The notes under the pieces were generated by a model, which ran no database searches, was not told the DNA's origin, and worked only from the letters and a program-made list of their open reading frames with translations. The translations under genes were made by a program, and so were the position numbers. Below, piece by piece: positions 17,746-26,599 of a DNA stretch of 64,000 nt; the stretch's first letter is position 1, and the number at the start of each line of letters is the position of its first letter. Origin of the DNA: Pantoea coffeiphila. Its GTDB lineage: Bacteria; Pseudomonadota; Gammaproteobacteria; Enterobacterales; Enterobacteriaceae. The stretch is from assembly GCF_016909495.1 (NCBI RefSeq), contig NZ_JAFBFW010000001.1:434001-498000 (forward strand). Reading direction: 5' to 3'.

Positions 17746-19724
17746 GAATTCAGTACAAATCCCTCGCGCTGCTGGTACTGGTGGGCTTTGTTGCGCTGCT
17801 GCTCAGTCTGTATAACGCGCAGCAGGTTCTGCCCCGGCAATTATGGTCTGATGCCCTCTTTCACCCCGATCGCAACGATATCCGTCAGATCATTTTTTAT
17901 TACACAACGCTACCGCGCGTGGCGGTTTCGCTTTTGGTTGGTGCAGGGCTGGCGCTGGCGGGTGTGCTGTTCCAGCAGGTACTGCGCAATCCGCTGGCGG
18001 AACCGGCTACGCTCGGGGTGGCCAGCGGCGCACAGCTGGGAATCACGCTTTTCAGCCTGGGTATGCTACCCGGCGGCACGGCGATGCAGCCGGTTGCCGC
18101 CCTGCTCGGCGCGCTGGTTATCGGCGCGGCGGTTTTCGGCACCGCCTGGGGAAAACGGCTTTCGCCGGTGACATTAATTCTTGCCGGACTGGTGCTCAGT
18201 CTGTACTGCAGCGCGATAAACAGCCTGCTGGCGCTGTTCCACTATCAGGACCTGCAAAGCCTGTTTTTATGGAGTAGCGGTGCGCTGAATCAGACTGACT
18301 GGCAGCAGGTCATTTCACTGGCTCCCCGCCTGTCTATTGCGCTGGTAATCGCGCTGCTGCTGGTGCGGCCACTGACACTGCTAGGTGTGGATGACGACGT
18401 TTCGCGCAACCTTGGCCTGGGGCTTAACCTGGCACGGCTGATGGCGCTTGGGTTGGCTATTACGCTCAGCGCCCTGCTGGTTAACGCCGTTGGCGTTATT
18501 GGGTTTATCGGGCTGTTTGCCCCGCTGCTGGCGAGGCTTTTGGGTGCGCGTCGCCTGATCCCCCGCCTGCTGCTGGCACCGCTGGTCGGAGCGCTGCTGC
18601 TGTGGCTCTCCGATCAGTCGATGGTGCTGCTGGCGCAGGTCTGGCAGGAGGTCCCGACCGGGGCCGCAACCGCGCTGATCGGTGCGCCAATCCTGCTGTG
18701 GCTGCTACCGCGCCTGCGGCATTCCGCCCCGCCTTCCGCTTCGGTTTCAGCACCTGGTGCTGAACGTGCGCGGCCCTGGCTATGGATAGCCTGCGCCGCC
18801 GGGCTGCTGCTGCTGGCGTTAGTCATTGTTCTGATGGTCGGCCGCAACAGTCACGGGCTGAGCTGGGCGGGTGATAATGTGTGGCACGTTCTGCCGTGGC
18901 GCTGGCCGCGCACGGTTGCGGCACTGAGTGCAGGTATCATGCTGGCCGTGGCCGGTACGCTGATCCAGAAGCTGACCGCCAACGTGATGGGCAGCCCGGA
19001 AGTGCTGGGGATCAGCGCGGGGGCGGCCTCTGCGGTCATTGCGGTGATGTTTTTCCTGCCCGCCGCCGGTTTTGCCACCCAGCTGTACGCCGGGAGCGGC
19101 GGTGCGGCCCTGACACTGGCCACCATTCTCCTCGTCGCCGGGCGGCAGCATTTCTCCTCCCAGCGCCTGCTGTTAGCGGGTGTGGGATTGGGCACGCTGT
19201 TTTCGGCGATCGTTTCCCTGCTACTGGCCAGCGGCGATCCGCGGTTGGGCAATCTACTTAACTGGATTTCCGGCTCTACCTACGGCGTGGAACCTGTGCA
19301 GGCGGCCTCCAGTATGCTGCTTGCTCTGGTGCTGCTGGTGATGATGCCGCTCTGCCGCCGCTGGCTTGCCATGCTGCCGCTGGGAAACGATACGGTCAGA
19401 TCGTTAGGCGTACCGCTGGCAGGGTCCCGCATGACAATTTTGCTGCTGGCGTCGATACTGACCGCGGGCGCCACGCTGACGGTCGGGCCACTGAGTTTTA
19501 TCGGCCTGATGTCGCCGCATATGGCGCGCATTATGGGATTCCGCCGGGCGATGCCGCAGCTGGCGATGGCGGCGATTATCGGTGCGCTGCTGATGCTGAT
19601 CGCCGACTGGTGCGGCCGCATCGTGATGTTCCCTAACCAGATCCCGGCAGGGCTGCTTACCACCTTTATCGGTGCCCCCTGGTTTATTTATCTGCTGCGC
19701 CAGCAGGGTAAAGGTCGCGCCTGA
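17739..19724 (+). CDS. fhuB: Ferric hydroxamate ABC transporter permease, FhuB-like fused dimer
   Basis: A 661-residue permease (E. coli FhuB has 660) made of two tandem FecCD/BtuC-type halves of about 10 helices each. The duplicated motifs LRNPLAEPATLGVASGAQLG and LTANVMGSPEVLGISAGAAS mark the equivalent points of the halves, and GVIGFIGLFAPLLARLL and GPLSFIGLMSPHMARIM mark the ATPase-contact loops. The ATG at 17739 overlaps fhuD by 7 bp. The ATPase FhuC that must energise it is not encoded next to it, so a FhuC from another locus is presumably shared. Confidence 0.94.
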   Translation: MVRIQYKSLALLVLVGFVALLLSLYNAQQVLPRQLWSDALFHPDRNDIRQIIFYYTTLPRVAVSLLVGAGLALAGVLFQQVLRNPLAEPATLGVASGAQLGITLFSLGMLPGGTAMQPVAALLGALVIGAAVFGTAWGKRLSPVTLILAGLVLSLYCSAINSLLALFHYQDLQSLFLWSSGALNQTDWQQVISLAPRLSIALVIALLLVRPLTLLGVDDDVSRNLGLGLNLARLMALGLAITLSALLVNAVGVIGFIGLFAPLLARLLGARRLIPRLLLAPLVGALLLWLSDQSMVLLAQVWQEVPTGAATALIGAPILLWLLPRLRHSAPPSASVSAPGAERARPWLWIACAAGLLLLALVIVLMVGRNSHGLSWAGDNVWHVLPWRWPRTVAALSAGIMLAVAGTLIQKLTANVMGSPEVLGISAGAASAVIAVMFFLPAAGFATQLYAGSGGAALTLATILLVAGRQHFSSQRLLLAGVGLGTLFSAIVSLLLASGDPRLGNLLNWISGSTYGVEPVQAASSMLLALVLLVMMPLCRRWLAMLPLGNDTVRSLGVPLAGSRMTILLLASILTAGATLTVGPLSFIGLMSPHMARIMGFRRAMPQLAMAAIIGALLMLIADWCGRIVMFPNQIPAGLLTTFIGAPWFIYLLRQQGKGRA

Positions 19725-19793
19725 CGACCGGCTTCAGATGGTGTTAGTATCGGCCTCTTAACCACTAACGTATCAACGCAGTTTAAGGATGAA

Positions 19794-20255
19794 ATGCAGA
19801 TGAAAACCATTGAGTGCAGCATTCGTGATGTCAAAACCGGGGAAAACGTCAAAATCATCACCCCGTCAAATATTTACCAGTGTCGGCTGGACGACGATGT
19901 TTTTGTCGGACCGTTTGTTGAGATCCAGAAAGGCTGCGTGATTGGTCGCGGCAGCCGCATCCAGTCACACAGCTTTCTCTGCGAAAACGTCACCGTGGGT
20001 GAAAACTGCTTTATCGGCCATAACGTTACCTTCGCCAACGATCTGTTCCGCAGCGGCGCGCCGGACCCGGATGCCAGCAGCTGGATTACCATTACTCTCG
20101 GTGACAACGTCACTATTGGTAGCGGTGCTACCGTGCTGACCACCTCGATTTGCAGCGGTGCGGTGATTGGCGCCGGCAGCGTGGTGATTCGGCCGGTGAC
20201 GGTTAAAGGAATTTATGCCGGGAACCCGGCGCGCTTGATCAGAAAGCTGCCCTGA
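19794..20255 (+). CDS. Left-handed beta-helix (hexapeptide) acyltransferase
   Basis: A 153-residue protein built of hexapeptide repeats (VFVGPFVEIQKGCVIGRGSRIQSHSFLCENVTVGENCFIGHNV, then LGDNVTIGSGATVLTTSICSGAVIGAGSVVIRPVTVKGIYAGNPARLI). The pattern and the GNPARLIR ending resemble WlbB/FdtC-type N-acetyltransferases acting on nucleotide amino sugars; the catalytic His would be in FIGHNV. No sugar-nucleotide genes are nearby, so the acceptor is unknown. The start may be ATG 19794 or ATG 19800 (AAGGA at 19785-19789). Confidence 0.85.
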   Translation: MQMKTIECSIRDVKTGENVKIITPSNIYQCRLDDDVFVGPFVEIQKGCVIGRGSRIQSHSFLCENVTVGENCFIGHNVTFANDLFRSGAPDPDASSWITITLGDNVTIGSGATVLTTSICSGAVIGAGSVVIRPVTVKGIYAGNPARLIRKLP

Positions 20256-20376
20256 GAACTCGTGCCGGGGGAGTAAAATCCCCAAGCTCAATGTGCCGGA
20301 ACCTTGTGATAAGCTGTCCGGCATGAACAGTAGCCGCATTATTCTCATCAATAGCCAGATTGAGCCTTTGATTGCT

Positions 20377-21528
20377 TCATTCGGCGGTCTTATCGCTATC
20401 TCCGTCGACCGTTTTTTTCTTCCTCGGGATTGGCTTCAGCGCTTCCTTATAGCTGTTAATCATTTCGGTCAGCTCCAGCATCTTAGGATTGAGAAGACGT
20501 GACTCGGCCAGCCGCGCTTTGAACTGTTTAAACAGATCTCTCGCTATTGTTTTACTCCGTATCTCTTCACAGATTAAAAACATTTCGCCGCACTTCGCCA
20601 GGCAGGGAATACTGCCTTTATGCATCCCCGTCATGTAATACGATCCCGCGCCCCGATAGTCTTTCTCTTCTTTACGGATATCCCCCATCATTTCCAGCGC
20701 TTCTACGGACCGGTGTATATTCCAGGCTCGGTTCAGCAGCGTGATTGCAGCCTCTGGATCGCGGGTTTGTTCAATAATTATCGCCTGCAATGCCGTGATG
20801 CGCTCCGGGTCGCATTCTTCATGGATGTAAAACGCGGACTTATCCGTTTCAGTCACGCTGAGCCGCGGACTGTAGCCACGGGTCAATAACGTTGCCGCCG
20901 AAAACATGGCGGGAAGATGATCCTTTTGCGCCGCCTGCGAGTAATACTTCATCGCCAGCGCATCGTCTCTCACCTCCATTTCGCTATGATAAATATCCCC
21001 CATGCGGGTCAGCGCCAGAACGTGCCCGACGTCCGCAGCAACGGCGTAGTATCTCAACGATCTGACTCGCGCATCGCCAAACGCCTCGGAGCGATCCATG
21101 GCATTGCCATCGAAATCCGCATGGCTGATGTTCCGTTCTTCATGCTGGCCAAGATAATAGCTGGCTTCTTTTATGCCCAGTGACAGCGCGCTGGTAAAGC
21201 GATGTAGCGTCAATGCTGTGCGCGGTATCAGGCGGTAGTGCTCCAACAGGCCCAGGTTGAAGTACGCCTGCGACAGTTTGAGCTCGATAGCCGAGATAAG
21301 CAGCGTACGTGCTTTTTCCAGATCCTGCTGATAGTGAATGCCGAGGGCGAAAAATATCGCCAGATTGTTCTGGCACTGTGGATCATCCTCAACGCCATTA
21401 ACGAAGAAGGCGATCGCTTCGCTGTAGTCGGCATCGGCGTTTAGCGAGGTTACCTTATATAAAGGAAAATCAGGATGGGTGTAGTGATCGGCAAATTTGA
21501 GACTGTCTTGCAGTTCGGGGCGGGACAT
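20377..21528 (-). CDS. Sel1/TPR-like repeat protein of unknown function
   Basis: A 383-residue, soluble, alpha-helical protein with repeated helix pairs of Sel1/TPR character (SQAYFNLGLLEHYR, ALTRMGDIYHSEMEVRDDALAMKYYSQAAQKDHLPAMFSAATLLTRGY, ALEMMGDIRKEEKDYRGAGSYYMTGMHKGSIPCLAKCGEMF). It has no signal peptide and a basic C-terminal tail. Such solenoids mediate protein contacts. It lies downstream of the amino-acid ABC transporter on the same strand but is separated from it by tandem repeats, and I cannot name a function. Confidence 0.75.
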   Translation of the reverse strand: MSRPELQDSLKFADHYTHPDFPLYKVTSLNADADYSEAIAFFVNGVEDDPQCQNNLAIFFALGIHYQQDLEKARTLLISAIELKLSQAYFNLGLLEHYRLIPRTALTLHRFTSALSLGIKEASYYLGQHEERNISHADFDGNAMDRSEAFGDARVRSLRYYAVAADVGHVLALTRMGDIYHSEMEVRDDALAMKYYSQAAQKDHLPAMFSAATLLTRGYSPRLSVTETDKSAFYIHEECDPERITALQAIIIEQTRDPEAAITLLNRAWNIHRSVEALEMMGDIRKEEKDYRGAGSYYMTGMHKGSIPCLAKCGEMFLICEEIRSKTIARDLFKQFKARLAESRLLNPKMLELTEMINSYKEALKPIPRKKKTVDGDSDKTAE

Positions 21529-21602
21529 AAAAAACCCTGTCGTTTTTTTCGGACATATTAACGCTGCCGGTTGCCTTCCACCAGAGGCGGCAGAGAGATT
21601 CC

Positions 21603-21630
21603 CTGCCGCCTGCCGCCTGCCGCCTGCCGC
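21603..21630. repeat. Four tandem copies of a 7-bp unit
   Basis: CTGCCGC is repeated exactly four times between two genes on the minus strand. A 7-bp unit is prone to slippage; copy number may vary among strains. Confidence 0.9.
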
Positions 21631-21680
21631 TTTTGGCTGGCGACAACAATCCTGTCAGCCCGCGCCGACATATTAGCCTG

Positions 21681-21704
21681 GCCAATCAGCCAATCAGCCA
21701 ATCA
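21681..21704. repeat. Three tandem copies of an 8-bp unit overlapping a stop codon
   Basis: GCCAATCA is repeated three times and the last copy includes the stop codon (21702-21704) of the ABC binding-protein gene, so slippage would leave the protein intact while changing the downstream spacing. Confidence 0.9.
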
Positions 21705-22496
21705 GGCCGGGATATACTGAATGCCCCATTTATTCAGGATTTTTTCCAGCGTGCCGTCCTGTTTCATGCTGGTGAGAGCCGCGTTGATTTTTTCCAGCAG
21801 CGGGCCATTACCCTTGCGCACGGCAAATGCCACCGGCGAGACTTTTGTGGCCTGATAGGTTTCCACCACGTGCATGCCCTTCAGATTGCCAATGCTGGCC
21901 TGGCCTTTCAGAATGGGATAATCGTTCATACCGATGCTGACCCGGCCAAGAGACACATCGCGTGCCAGATCCGCCGCATTTTCATAGAATTTCACCTCTT
22001 TCGCGATATTCATTTCAGAAATACGGCGGCCGTAATCGGTACCGGCCATGATGCCAATGGTTTCCCCTTTGAAATCGGCAGGCGTGCGGTAGACCTTTTT
22101 ATTATCATCGCGGGCGTAAATCCCCTCGCCGATGCCGGTGATCCCTTCGGAAAAGTCGACTTTGGTTTTGCGCTGGTCGGTCGGCGTCATGCCCGCCACG
22201 ATCATATCGATTTTATCGGACAGCAGGGACTGCAACAGCGCAGAGAACGGAATAGCGTTAAAACTCACTTCAAATCCGGCCCGCTTCGCCACTTCTTCCG
22301 CTACTTCCGGCATAAAGCCCTGGAACTTACCGGTTTCCAGATCCATAAAGCAGGTCGGACGGCTTGCAGGCGTGGAACCCGCGAGCAGCTTCAGCGTTTC
22401 GGCCTGCGCAACGCTGGCAAATGTTCCGCAGCACAGTGCGCCGGCCAGCAGCAGAGAAGACAGGCGTGTACGCTTTAGATTGGAGATCATTTTCAT
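21702..22496 (-). CDS. Polar amino acid ABC transporter substrate-binding protein
   Basis: A 264-residue exported protein with a Sec signal peptide (LLLAGALCCGTFASVAQA) and the bacterial SBP family 3 fold (LKLLAGSTPASRPTCFMDLETGKFQGFMPEVAEEVAKRAG, MIVAGMTPTDQRKTKVDFS, IGIMAGTDYG). It binds a polar amino acid or opine-like solute in the periplasm and delivers it to the permease encoded at 23292. It is third in a permease-ATPase-binding protein operon on the minus strand. Ligand specificity is not evident. Confidence 0.92.
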   Translation of the reverse strand: MKMISNLKRTRLSSLLLAGALCCGTFASVAQAETLKLLAGSTPASRPTCFMDLETGKFQGFMPEVAEEVAKRAGFEVSFNAIPFSALLQSLLSDKIDMIVAGMTPTDQRKTKVDFSEGITGIGEGIYARDDNKKVYRTPADFKGETIGIMAGTDYGRRISEMNIAKEVKFYENAADLARDVSLGRVSIGMNDYPILKGQASIGNLKGMHVVETYQATKVSPVAFAVRKGNGPLLEKINAALTSMKQDGTLEKILNKWGIQYIPA

Positions 22497-22522
22497 TTTT
22501 ATCGTCCCATTGAGAGTGAAGG

Positions 22523-23290
22523 TCAGGCATTTTTTCGGCAGTGCTCACAGTGATGAATGGCCGGTTCGCGCAGTACGCGGCGCAGGAAATCCCGGGTGCG
22601 CGGCTCCTGCGGATTTCCCAGCACCCGATCGGTGGTACCCTGCTCAACGATGTTGCCGCTGTGCAGGAAGCACACGCGGTCGGCCACTTCGCTGGCAAAC
22701 TGCATTTCGTGAGTGACAACGATCATGGTCATCCCCTCCTGCGCGAGGTTGCGCATGACCTGCAGCACTTCGCCCACCAGTTCCGGGTCCAGCGCTGAGG
22801 TGGGCTCATCAAACAAAATGGCCTTCGGCTGAAGCGCCAGCGTACGGGCAATGGCTACGCGCTGCTGCTGACCGCCGGAGAGCTGCTGTGGCCAGGCATT
22901 GATTTTTTCGCCCAGACCGACCAGATCCAGCAGCGATTTCGCTCGCTTCTCGGCAACGGAACGCGCTTCACCATTAACGTGAATTGGCCCTTCCATCACG
23001 TTTTCCAGCACAGAACGATGGGGAAAAAGGTTGAAGCGCTGAAACACCATCCCCACCTGGCGACGCAGATCGTTAATCGAACGCTGTTGATTATCCACGC
23101 GTTGACCAAGCACGCGGATCTCGCCGCCCTGATAGCTTTCCAGCCCGTTGATGCAGCGCAGAATGGTCGACTTACCGGAGCCGGACGGCCCGATAAGGCA
23201 GACTACTTCCCCCTGTTTGACGTTGAAACTGACGCCTTTCAGCACCTCAACCGGGCCAAAGCGTTTATGCACATCGTTAATTTCGATCAT
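22523..23290 (-). CDS. Polar amino acid ABC transporter ATP-binding protein (GlnQ/HisP type)
   Basis: A 255-residue ATPase with Walker A GPSGSGKST, Q-loop GMVFQRFNLFPH, signature LSGGQQQR, Walker B ILFDEPTSALDP and the switch His in VVTHEM. A Cys/His-rich tail (HHCEHCRKNA) extends beyond the usual end and might bind a metal, although this is unproven. It begins 1 bp after the permease stop and is followed by the binding protein. Confidence 0.94.
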   Translation of the reverse strand: MIEINDVHKRFGPVEVLKGVSFNVKQGEVVCLIGPSGSGKSTILRCINGLESYQGGEIRVLGQRVDNQQRSINDLRRQVGMVFQRFNLFPHRSVLENVMEGPIHVNGEARSVAEKRAKSLLDLVGLGEKINAWPQQLSGGQQQRVAIARTLALQPKAILFDEPTSALDPELVGEVLQVMRNLAQEGMTMIVVTHEMQFASEVADRVCFLHSGNIVEQGTTDRVLGNPQEPRTRDFLRRVLREPAIHHCEHCRKNA

Positions 23291-23291
23291 C

Positions 23292-23942
23292 TCAGGCTCC
23301 TTTCAGGCGGCGGGTTTCCAGGCGTTTGGTCAGCGCCATCAGCGGCAGACACATCGCCAGATACAGAATGGCGACCAGTGTATAAATGGTGGTGTTATCA
23401 AAGGTGGATGAGGCCATCAGCTGCCCCTGGCGGGTCATCTCGGTGACGGCGATGGTGGAAGCCAGGGCGGAATCTTTCAGCATCATTACCAGCGTATTGC
23501 TGTACGGCGGCAGCGCGACGTGAAACGCCTGCGGCAGCACCACGCGAACCATGGCTTTGCCGAATCCCATGCCCATGGAACGCGCGGCCTCCAGCTGGCC
23601 GCGATCGACGGATTCGATCCCGGCGCGGAAGATTTCGGCAATATAGGAGGAGAAACAGAAGGCAATACCGATCACGCTGGCCTGAAATGCGGTCAGCGTG
23701 ATGCCAATATCGGGAAACACGAAGTAGATATAAAACAGCACCACGATCATTGGCAGACCGCGAGTAATGTTAATAATGATTGATACCGGCCAGACAATAA
23801 TACGCAACCCGCTCATCTTCCCGGCAGCCCACAGCAGGCCCAGCGGTGTACTGATGATCAGCGCCAGCACGGTGATCGTAATGGTCATTTCCGCGCCCTT
23901 CAGCAAGAAAGGCAGATAATTATGCACGCTGCTCCAGTCCAT
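23292..23942 (-). CDS. Polar amino acid ABC transporter permease (HisMQ type)
   Basis: A 216-residue inner-membrane protein with about five helices and the EAA loop (GQLEAARSMGMGFGKAMVRVVLPQA) that contacts the ATPase. Only one permease gene is present, so a homodimer is likely, as for GlnP-type transporters. It is the first gene of the minus-strand operon and is divergent from the XRE/cupin regulator at 24241. Confidence 0.93.
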   Translation of the reverse strand: MDWSSVHNYLPFLLKGAEMTITITVLALIISTPLGLLWAAGKMSGLRIIVWPVSIIINITRGLPMIVVLFYIYFVFPDIGITLTAFQASVIGIAFCFSSYIAEIFRAGIESVDRGQLEAARSMGMGFGKAMVRVVLPQAFHVALPPYSNTLVMMLKDSALASTIAVTEMTRQGQLMASSTFDNTTIYTLVAILYLAMCLPLMALTKRLETRRLKGA

Positions 23943-23987
23943 TCTTTCTCCCCGGTGATAATGTTAGCGCTCAAATAGCCAGCAAAT

Positions 23988-24003
23988 ATTCAACATATTG
24001 AAT
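23988..24003. promoter_or_regulatory. Operator candidate 1: ATTCA-N6-TGAAT
   Basis: Inverted repeat ATTCA-ACATAT-TGAAT located 46-61 bp before the permease start. The same arms and spacing recur at 24187-24202, in front of the divergent regulator gene. Confidence 0.55.
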
Positions 24004-24167
24004 GTCTGCTTCACTAAAAAAGATGTCAACGCGCGACAGAGGCTGGAGCATAGGGAATACTTATTGCCCTCAAACCCGCGCTGAAAATCATGTATCAGTC
24101 ATTTAAGCTCATGATTATGATGAATTATTCAATTTTTGGATTATAAGGAAGGCAAAGCGATTCAAGA

Positions 24168-24198
24168 TTGACAAAGGCTGGGGTTAATTCATTATACT
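24168..24198 (+). promoter_or_regulatory. Putative sigma-70 promoter of the XRE/cupin regulator
   Basis: TTGACA at 24168-24173 and TATACT at 24193-24198, separated by 19 bp. The long spacing may mean activator help or a slightly different -10. The downstream element is embedded in operator candidate 2. Confidence 0.5.
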
Positions 24199-24202
24199 GA
24201 AT
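24187..24202. promoter_or_regulatory. Operator candidate 2: ATTCA-N6-TGAAT
   Basis: Inverted repeat ATTCA-TTATAC-TGAAT covering the -10 region and lying 39 bp before the regulator start. It has arms identical to the site at 23988-24003, which suggests autorepression plus control of the transporter by the regulator encoded at 24241. Confidence 0.55.
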
Positions 24203-24240
24203 CTTAATCGCAGTTCTGATGCGCTACGGGATTCGGTCAA

Positions 24241-24840
24241 ATGAATAAACAGAGTCAGTCACCCACGTTATCCCTTGAGGCCAACATCGGCCTGCGAGTG
24301 CGGCAGATGCGCAAACTGCGCGGCCTGACAATTAATGAGCTTGCCGCAAAGGCCGGTGTTTCAGCCGGAGCCATCAGCCAGATAGAACGCAACCAGACCA
24401 ATCCCACGGTGCGGATGCTGGAACAGCTGCGTATTGCCCTCGGCGTGCCGTTGACCACCCTGCTGGATGCCGACGAACCGCCCGCTGGCGGGCCGGAGCA
24501 TTTTGTGCGGCGGCGACAGGACCGTCCTCATTTTCACGTTGGTGAGAGCGGCGTTGCCAAAGAGCTGCTGTCGCCAGGCGGTGAACATGACTTACAGTTT
24601 ATGCTGATCGCCATTCCACCCGGCTCCGGCCCCAGGGAAATGTTGATGGGGAACGGGGAAAAAGCAGGCCTGCTGCTGGAAGGTGAACTGTCGCTTACCG
24701 TATCAGGTGACAGCGTCACGTTAATGGTGGGCGATAGTTTCCAGTTTAAAAGTCATTTAACCCATAGCGTATTTAATCACGGTTCTGAGACAGCAAAAGT
24801 GCTGTGGATTATGCAAATTCAGCAACATCATCATCTGTAA
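24241..24840 (+). CDS. XRE-family regulator with C-terminal cupin sensor
   Basis: A 199-residue protein with an XRE HTH (RVRQMRKLRGLTINELAAKAGVSAGAISQIERNQTNPTVRMLEQL, residues about 19-65) followed by a cupin_2 domain (LLLEGELSLTVSGDSVTLMVGDSFQF). This architecture is that of PuuR-like regulators sensing small amines or amino acids. It is divergent from the amino-acid ABC operon and probably controls it. It is also followed, 359 bp downstream, by dat-ddc, so the transporter substrate may feed amine metabolism; this is inference. Confidence 0.9.
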   Translation: MNKQSQSPTLSLEANIGLRVRQMRKLRGLTINELAAKAGVSAGAISQIERNQTNPTVRMLEQLRIALGVPLTTLLDADEPPAGGPEHFVRRRQDRPHFHVGESGVAKELLSPGGEHDLQFMLIAIPPGSGPREMLMGNGEKAGLLLEGELSLTVSGDSVTLMVGDSFQFKSHLTHSVFNHGSETAKVLWIMQIQQHHHL

Positions 24841-25199
24841 ATCTACGTAATTCCCGCGCTTTGTTTGCTTATTAATCGAGCGATTCGCCTTGATATTGTT
24901 CGATTTTTGCTCTGTTTGTGGATTTTGCAAACAACAACCCCTCCTCCCTTATTGCCTTAAATATTCATAAATCGAAAATTTATGCATAAAGCGACTGGAA
25001 CAAATCCCCCGAAAGACGATTGTTCAGCAAATCAACAACGTATTGATTCCTATGATAAAATCATAAGTATAACTAATTAAAATTAATCATTGAGTAGCGA
25101 CTTAAAATGGCCTATATTGGCCGCGTTTTTTCACAGCAGTTAACTTTTCATTCATTTATTCAACTGTGACGTTCTGAAACTCACGGTTGTAGGAGAGAT
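24841..25199. other. 359-bp AT-rich region upstream of dat
   Basis: No credible ORF. It has an inverted repeat CATAAAT-cgaaa-ATTTATG (24966-24984) and a direct TGGCC repeat in TGGCCTATATTGGCC (about 25109-25123) that could be regulatory. A strong ribosome site AGGAGAG ends the region. I cannot identify a specific promoter. Confidence 0.4.
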
Positions 25200-26585
25200 A
25201 TGATGACGGATAAAGTCCGTATTGATAATTTCGGTGCAGATTCATTAAAAGGAAACAATGAAACCTATTTGGCGCGCCAGGCTGAATTTGAGTCAAATGT
25301 TAGGAGTTATCCACGTAAGCTGCCGTTTGCAATCGCAAAAGCAGAAGGCGTGTGGATTACCGATGTTGAGAATAATCAATATCTTGACTGCCTGGCCGGT
25401 GCGGGAACGCTGGCTCTGGGCCACAACCATCCTGATATCCTGCAAAGCATCCAAAATGTCATTACCAGCGGCTTGCCGTTACATACACTCGATCTGACGA
25501 CGCCGTTGAAAGACAGCTTCTCAGAATATCTGCTTTCTTTACTGCCAGGCCAGGGTAAAGAGTACTGCCTGCAGTTCACCGGTCCTTCCGGCGCCGATGC
25601 CGTTGAAGCCGCGCTGAAACTGGCGAAAAAAGTCACCGGTCGTTCCGGCGTGATCAGCTTCTCCGGCGGCTACCACGGTATGACCCACGGTGCGCTGGCG
25701 GTAACCGGCAACCTGTCACCGAAAGAAGCGGTCAACGGCATGATGCCGGAAGTGCAGTTTATGCCTTACCCTCACGAATACCGCTGCCCGCTGGGTATCG
25801 GTGGTGAAGCAGGCGTTAAAGCACTGACCTACTACTTCGACAACCTGATCAACGACGTTGAAAGCGGCGTGCGTAAACCTGCGGCGGTAATTCTGGAAGC
25901 CGTTCAGGGTGAAGGCGGCGTGAACCCGGCTCCTGCCGAGTGGCTGCAGCGTATCCGTAAGGTGACCCGCGAGCACGGCATCCTGCTGATCCTTGATGAA
26001 GTTCAGGCTGGCTTTGCCCGTACCGGTAAGCTGTTTGCCTTTGAACACGCTGGCATTGAGCCAGACATCATTGTGATGTCGAAAGCCGTTGGCGGCGGTC
26101 TGCCGCTGGCCGTGCTGGGCATTAAGAAAGAGTTCGATGCCTGGTCTCCTGGCCACCACACCGGGACTTTCCGTGGCAACCAGCTGGCAATGGCCACCGG
26201 CCTGACCACGCTGAAGCACCTGAAAGAAAACAACGTTGCTGGAAAAGTGGCGGCGCAGGGCGAATGGCTGAAAGGTAAGCTGGCTGAACTGCAGCAGCGT
26301 TACCCGGTCATTGGCCACGTGCGCGGTCTGGGCATGATGATCGGTATTGAGATCGTTAAGCCAAATGAAGCGCAGGATCATATGGGTTGCTACCCGGCTG
26401 ACGGCGCGCTGTCCGCGCTGCTGCAGAAAAAATGCTTCGAAAACGGTCTGATCCTGGAACGCGGTGGACGCGATGGTTGCGTACTGCGCCTGCTGCCTTC
26501 CCTGCTGATCAGCGACAGCGAGCTGGAAGTGTTCCTGGATAAATTTGAAAACGCCCTGCTTGCCAGCGGCGTAAAACCGGTCTGA
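25200..26585 (+). CDS. dat: L-2,4-diaminobutyrate:2-oxoglutarate 4-aminotransferase
   Basis: A 461-residue class III PLP aminotransferase. The cofactor-binding Asp is in [21 protein letters not shown] and the PLP lysine is Lys295 in [13 protein letters not shown]. It interconverts aspartate 4-semialdehyde + glutamate and L-2,4-diaminobutyrate. The neighbouring ddc gene and full-length similarity to Acinetobacter-type Dat support the specific name. ATG 25203 is slightly better spaced from AGGAG (25191-25195) than ATG 25200; the protein is otherwise unaffected. Confidence 0.93.
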   Translation: MMTDKVRIDNFGADSLKGNNETYLARQAEFESNVRSYPRKLPFAIAKAEGVWITDVENNQYLDCLAGAGTLALGHNHPDILQSIQNVITSGLPLHTLDLTTPLKDSFSEYLLSLLPGQGKEYCLQFTGPSGADAVEAALKLAKKVTGRSGVISFSGGYHGMTHGALAVTGNLSPKEAVNGMMPEVQFMPYPHEYRCPLGIGGEAGVKALTYYFDNLINDVESGVRKPAAVILEAVQGEGGVNPAPAEWLQRIRKVTREHGILLILDEVQAGFARTGKLFAFEHAGIEPDIIVMSKAVGGGLPLAVLGIKKEFDAWSPGHHTGTFRGNQLAMATGLTTLKHLKENNVAGKVAAQGEWLKGKLAELQQRYPVIGHVRGLGMMIGIEIVKPNEAQDHMGCYPADGALSALLQKKCFENGLILERGGRDGCVLRLLPSLLISDSELEVFLDKFENALLASGVKPV

Positions 26586-26599
26586 GTGGAGTGAATTCG

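Noticed and set aside
21603..21704. Tandem repeats considered as a CRISPR fragment
   Set aside because: Units are 7 and 8 bp with no spacers and no cas genes are near.
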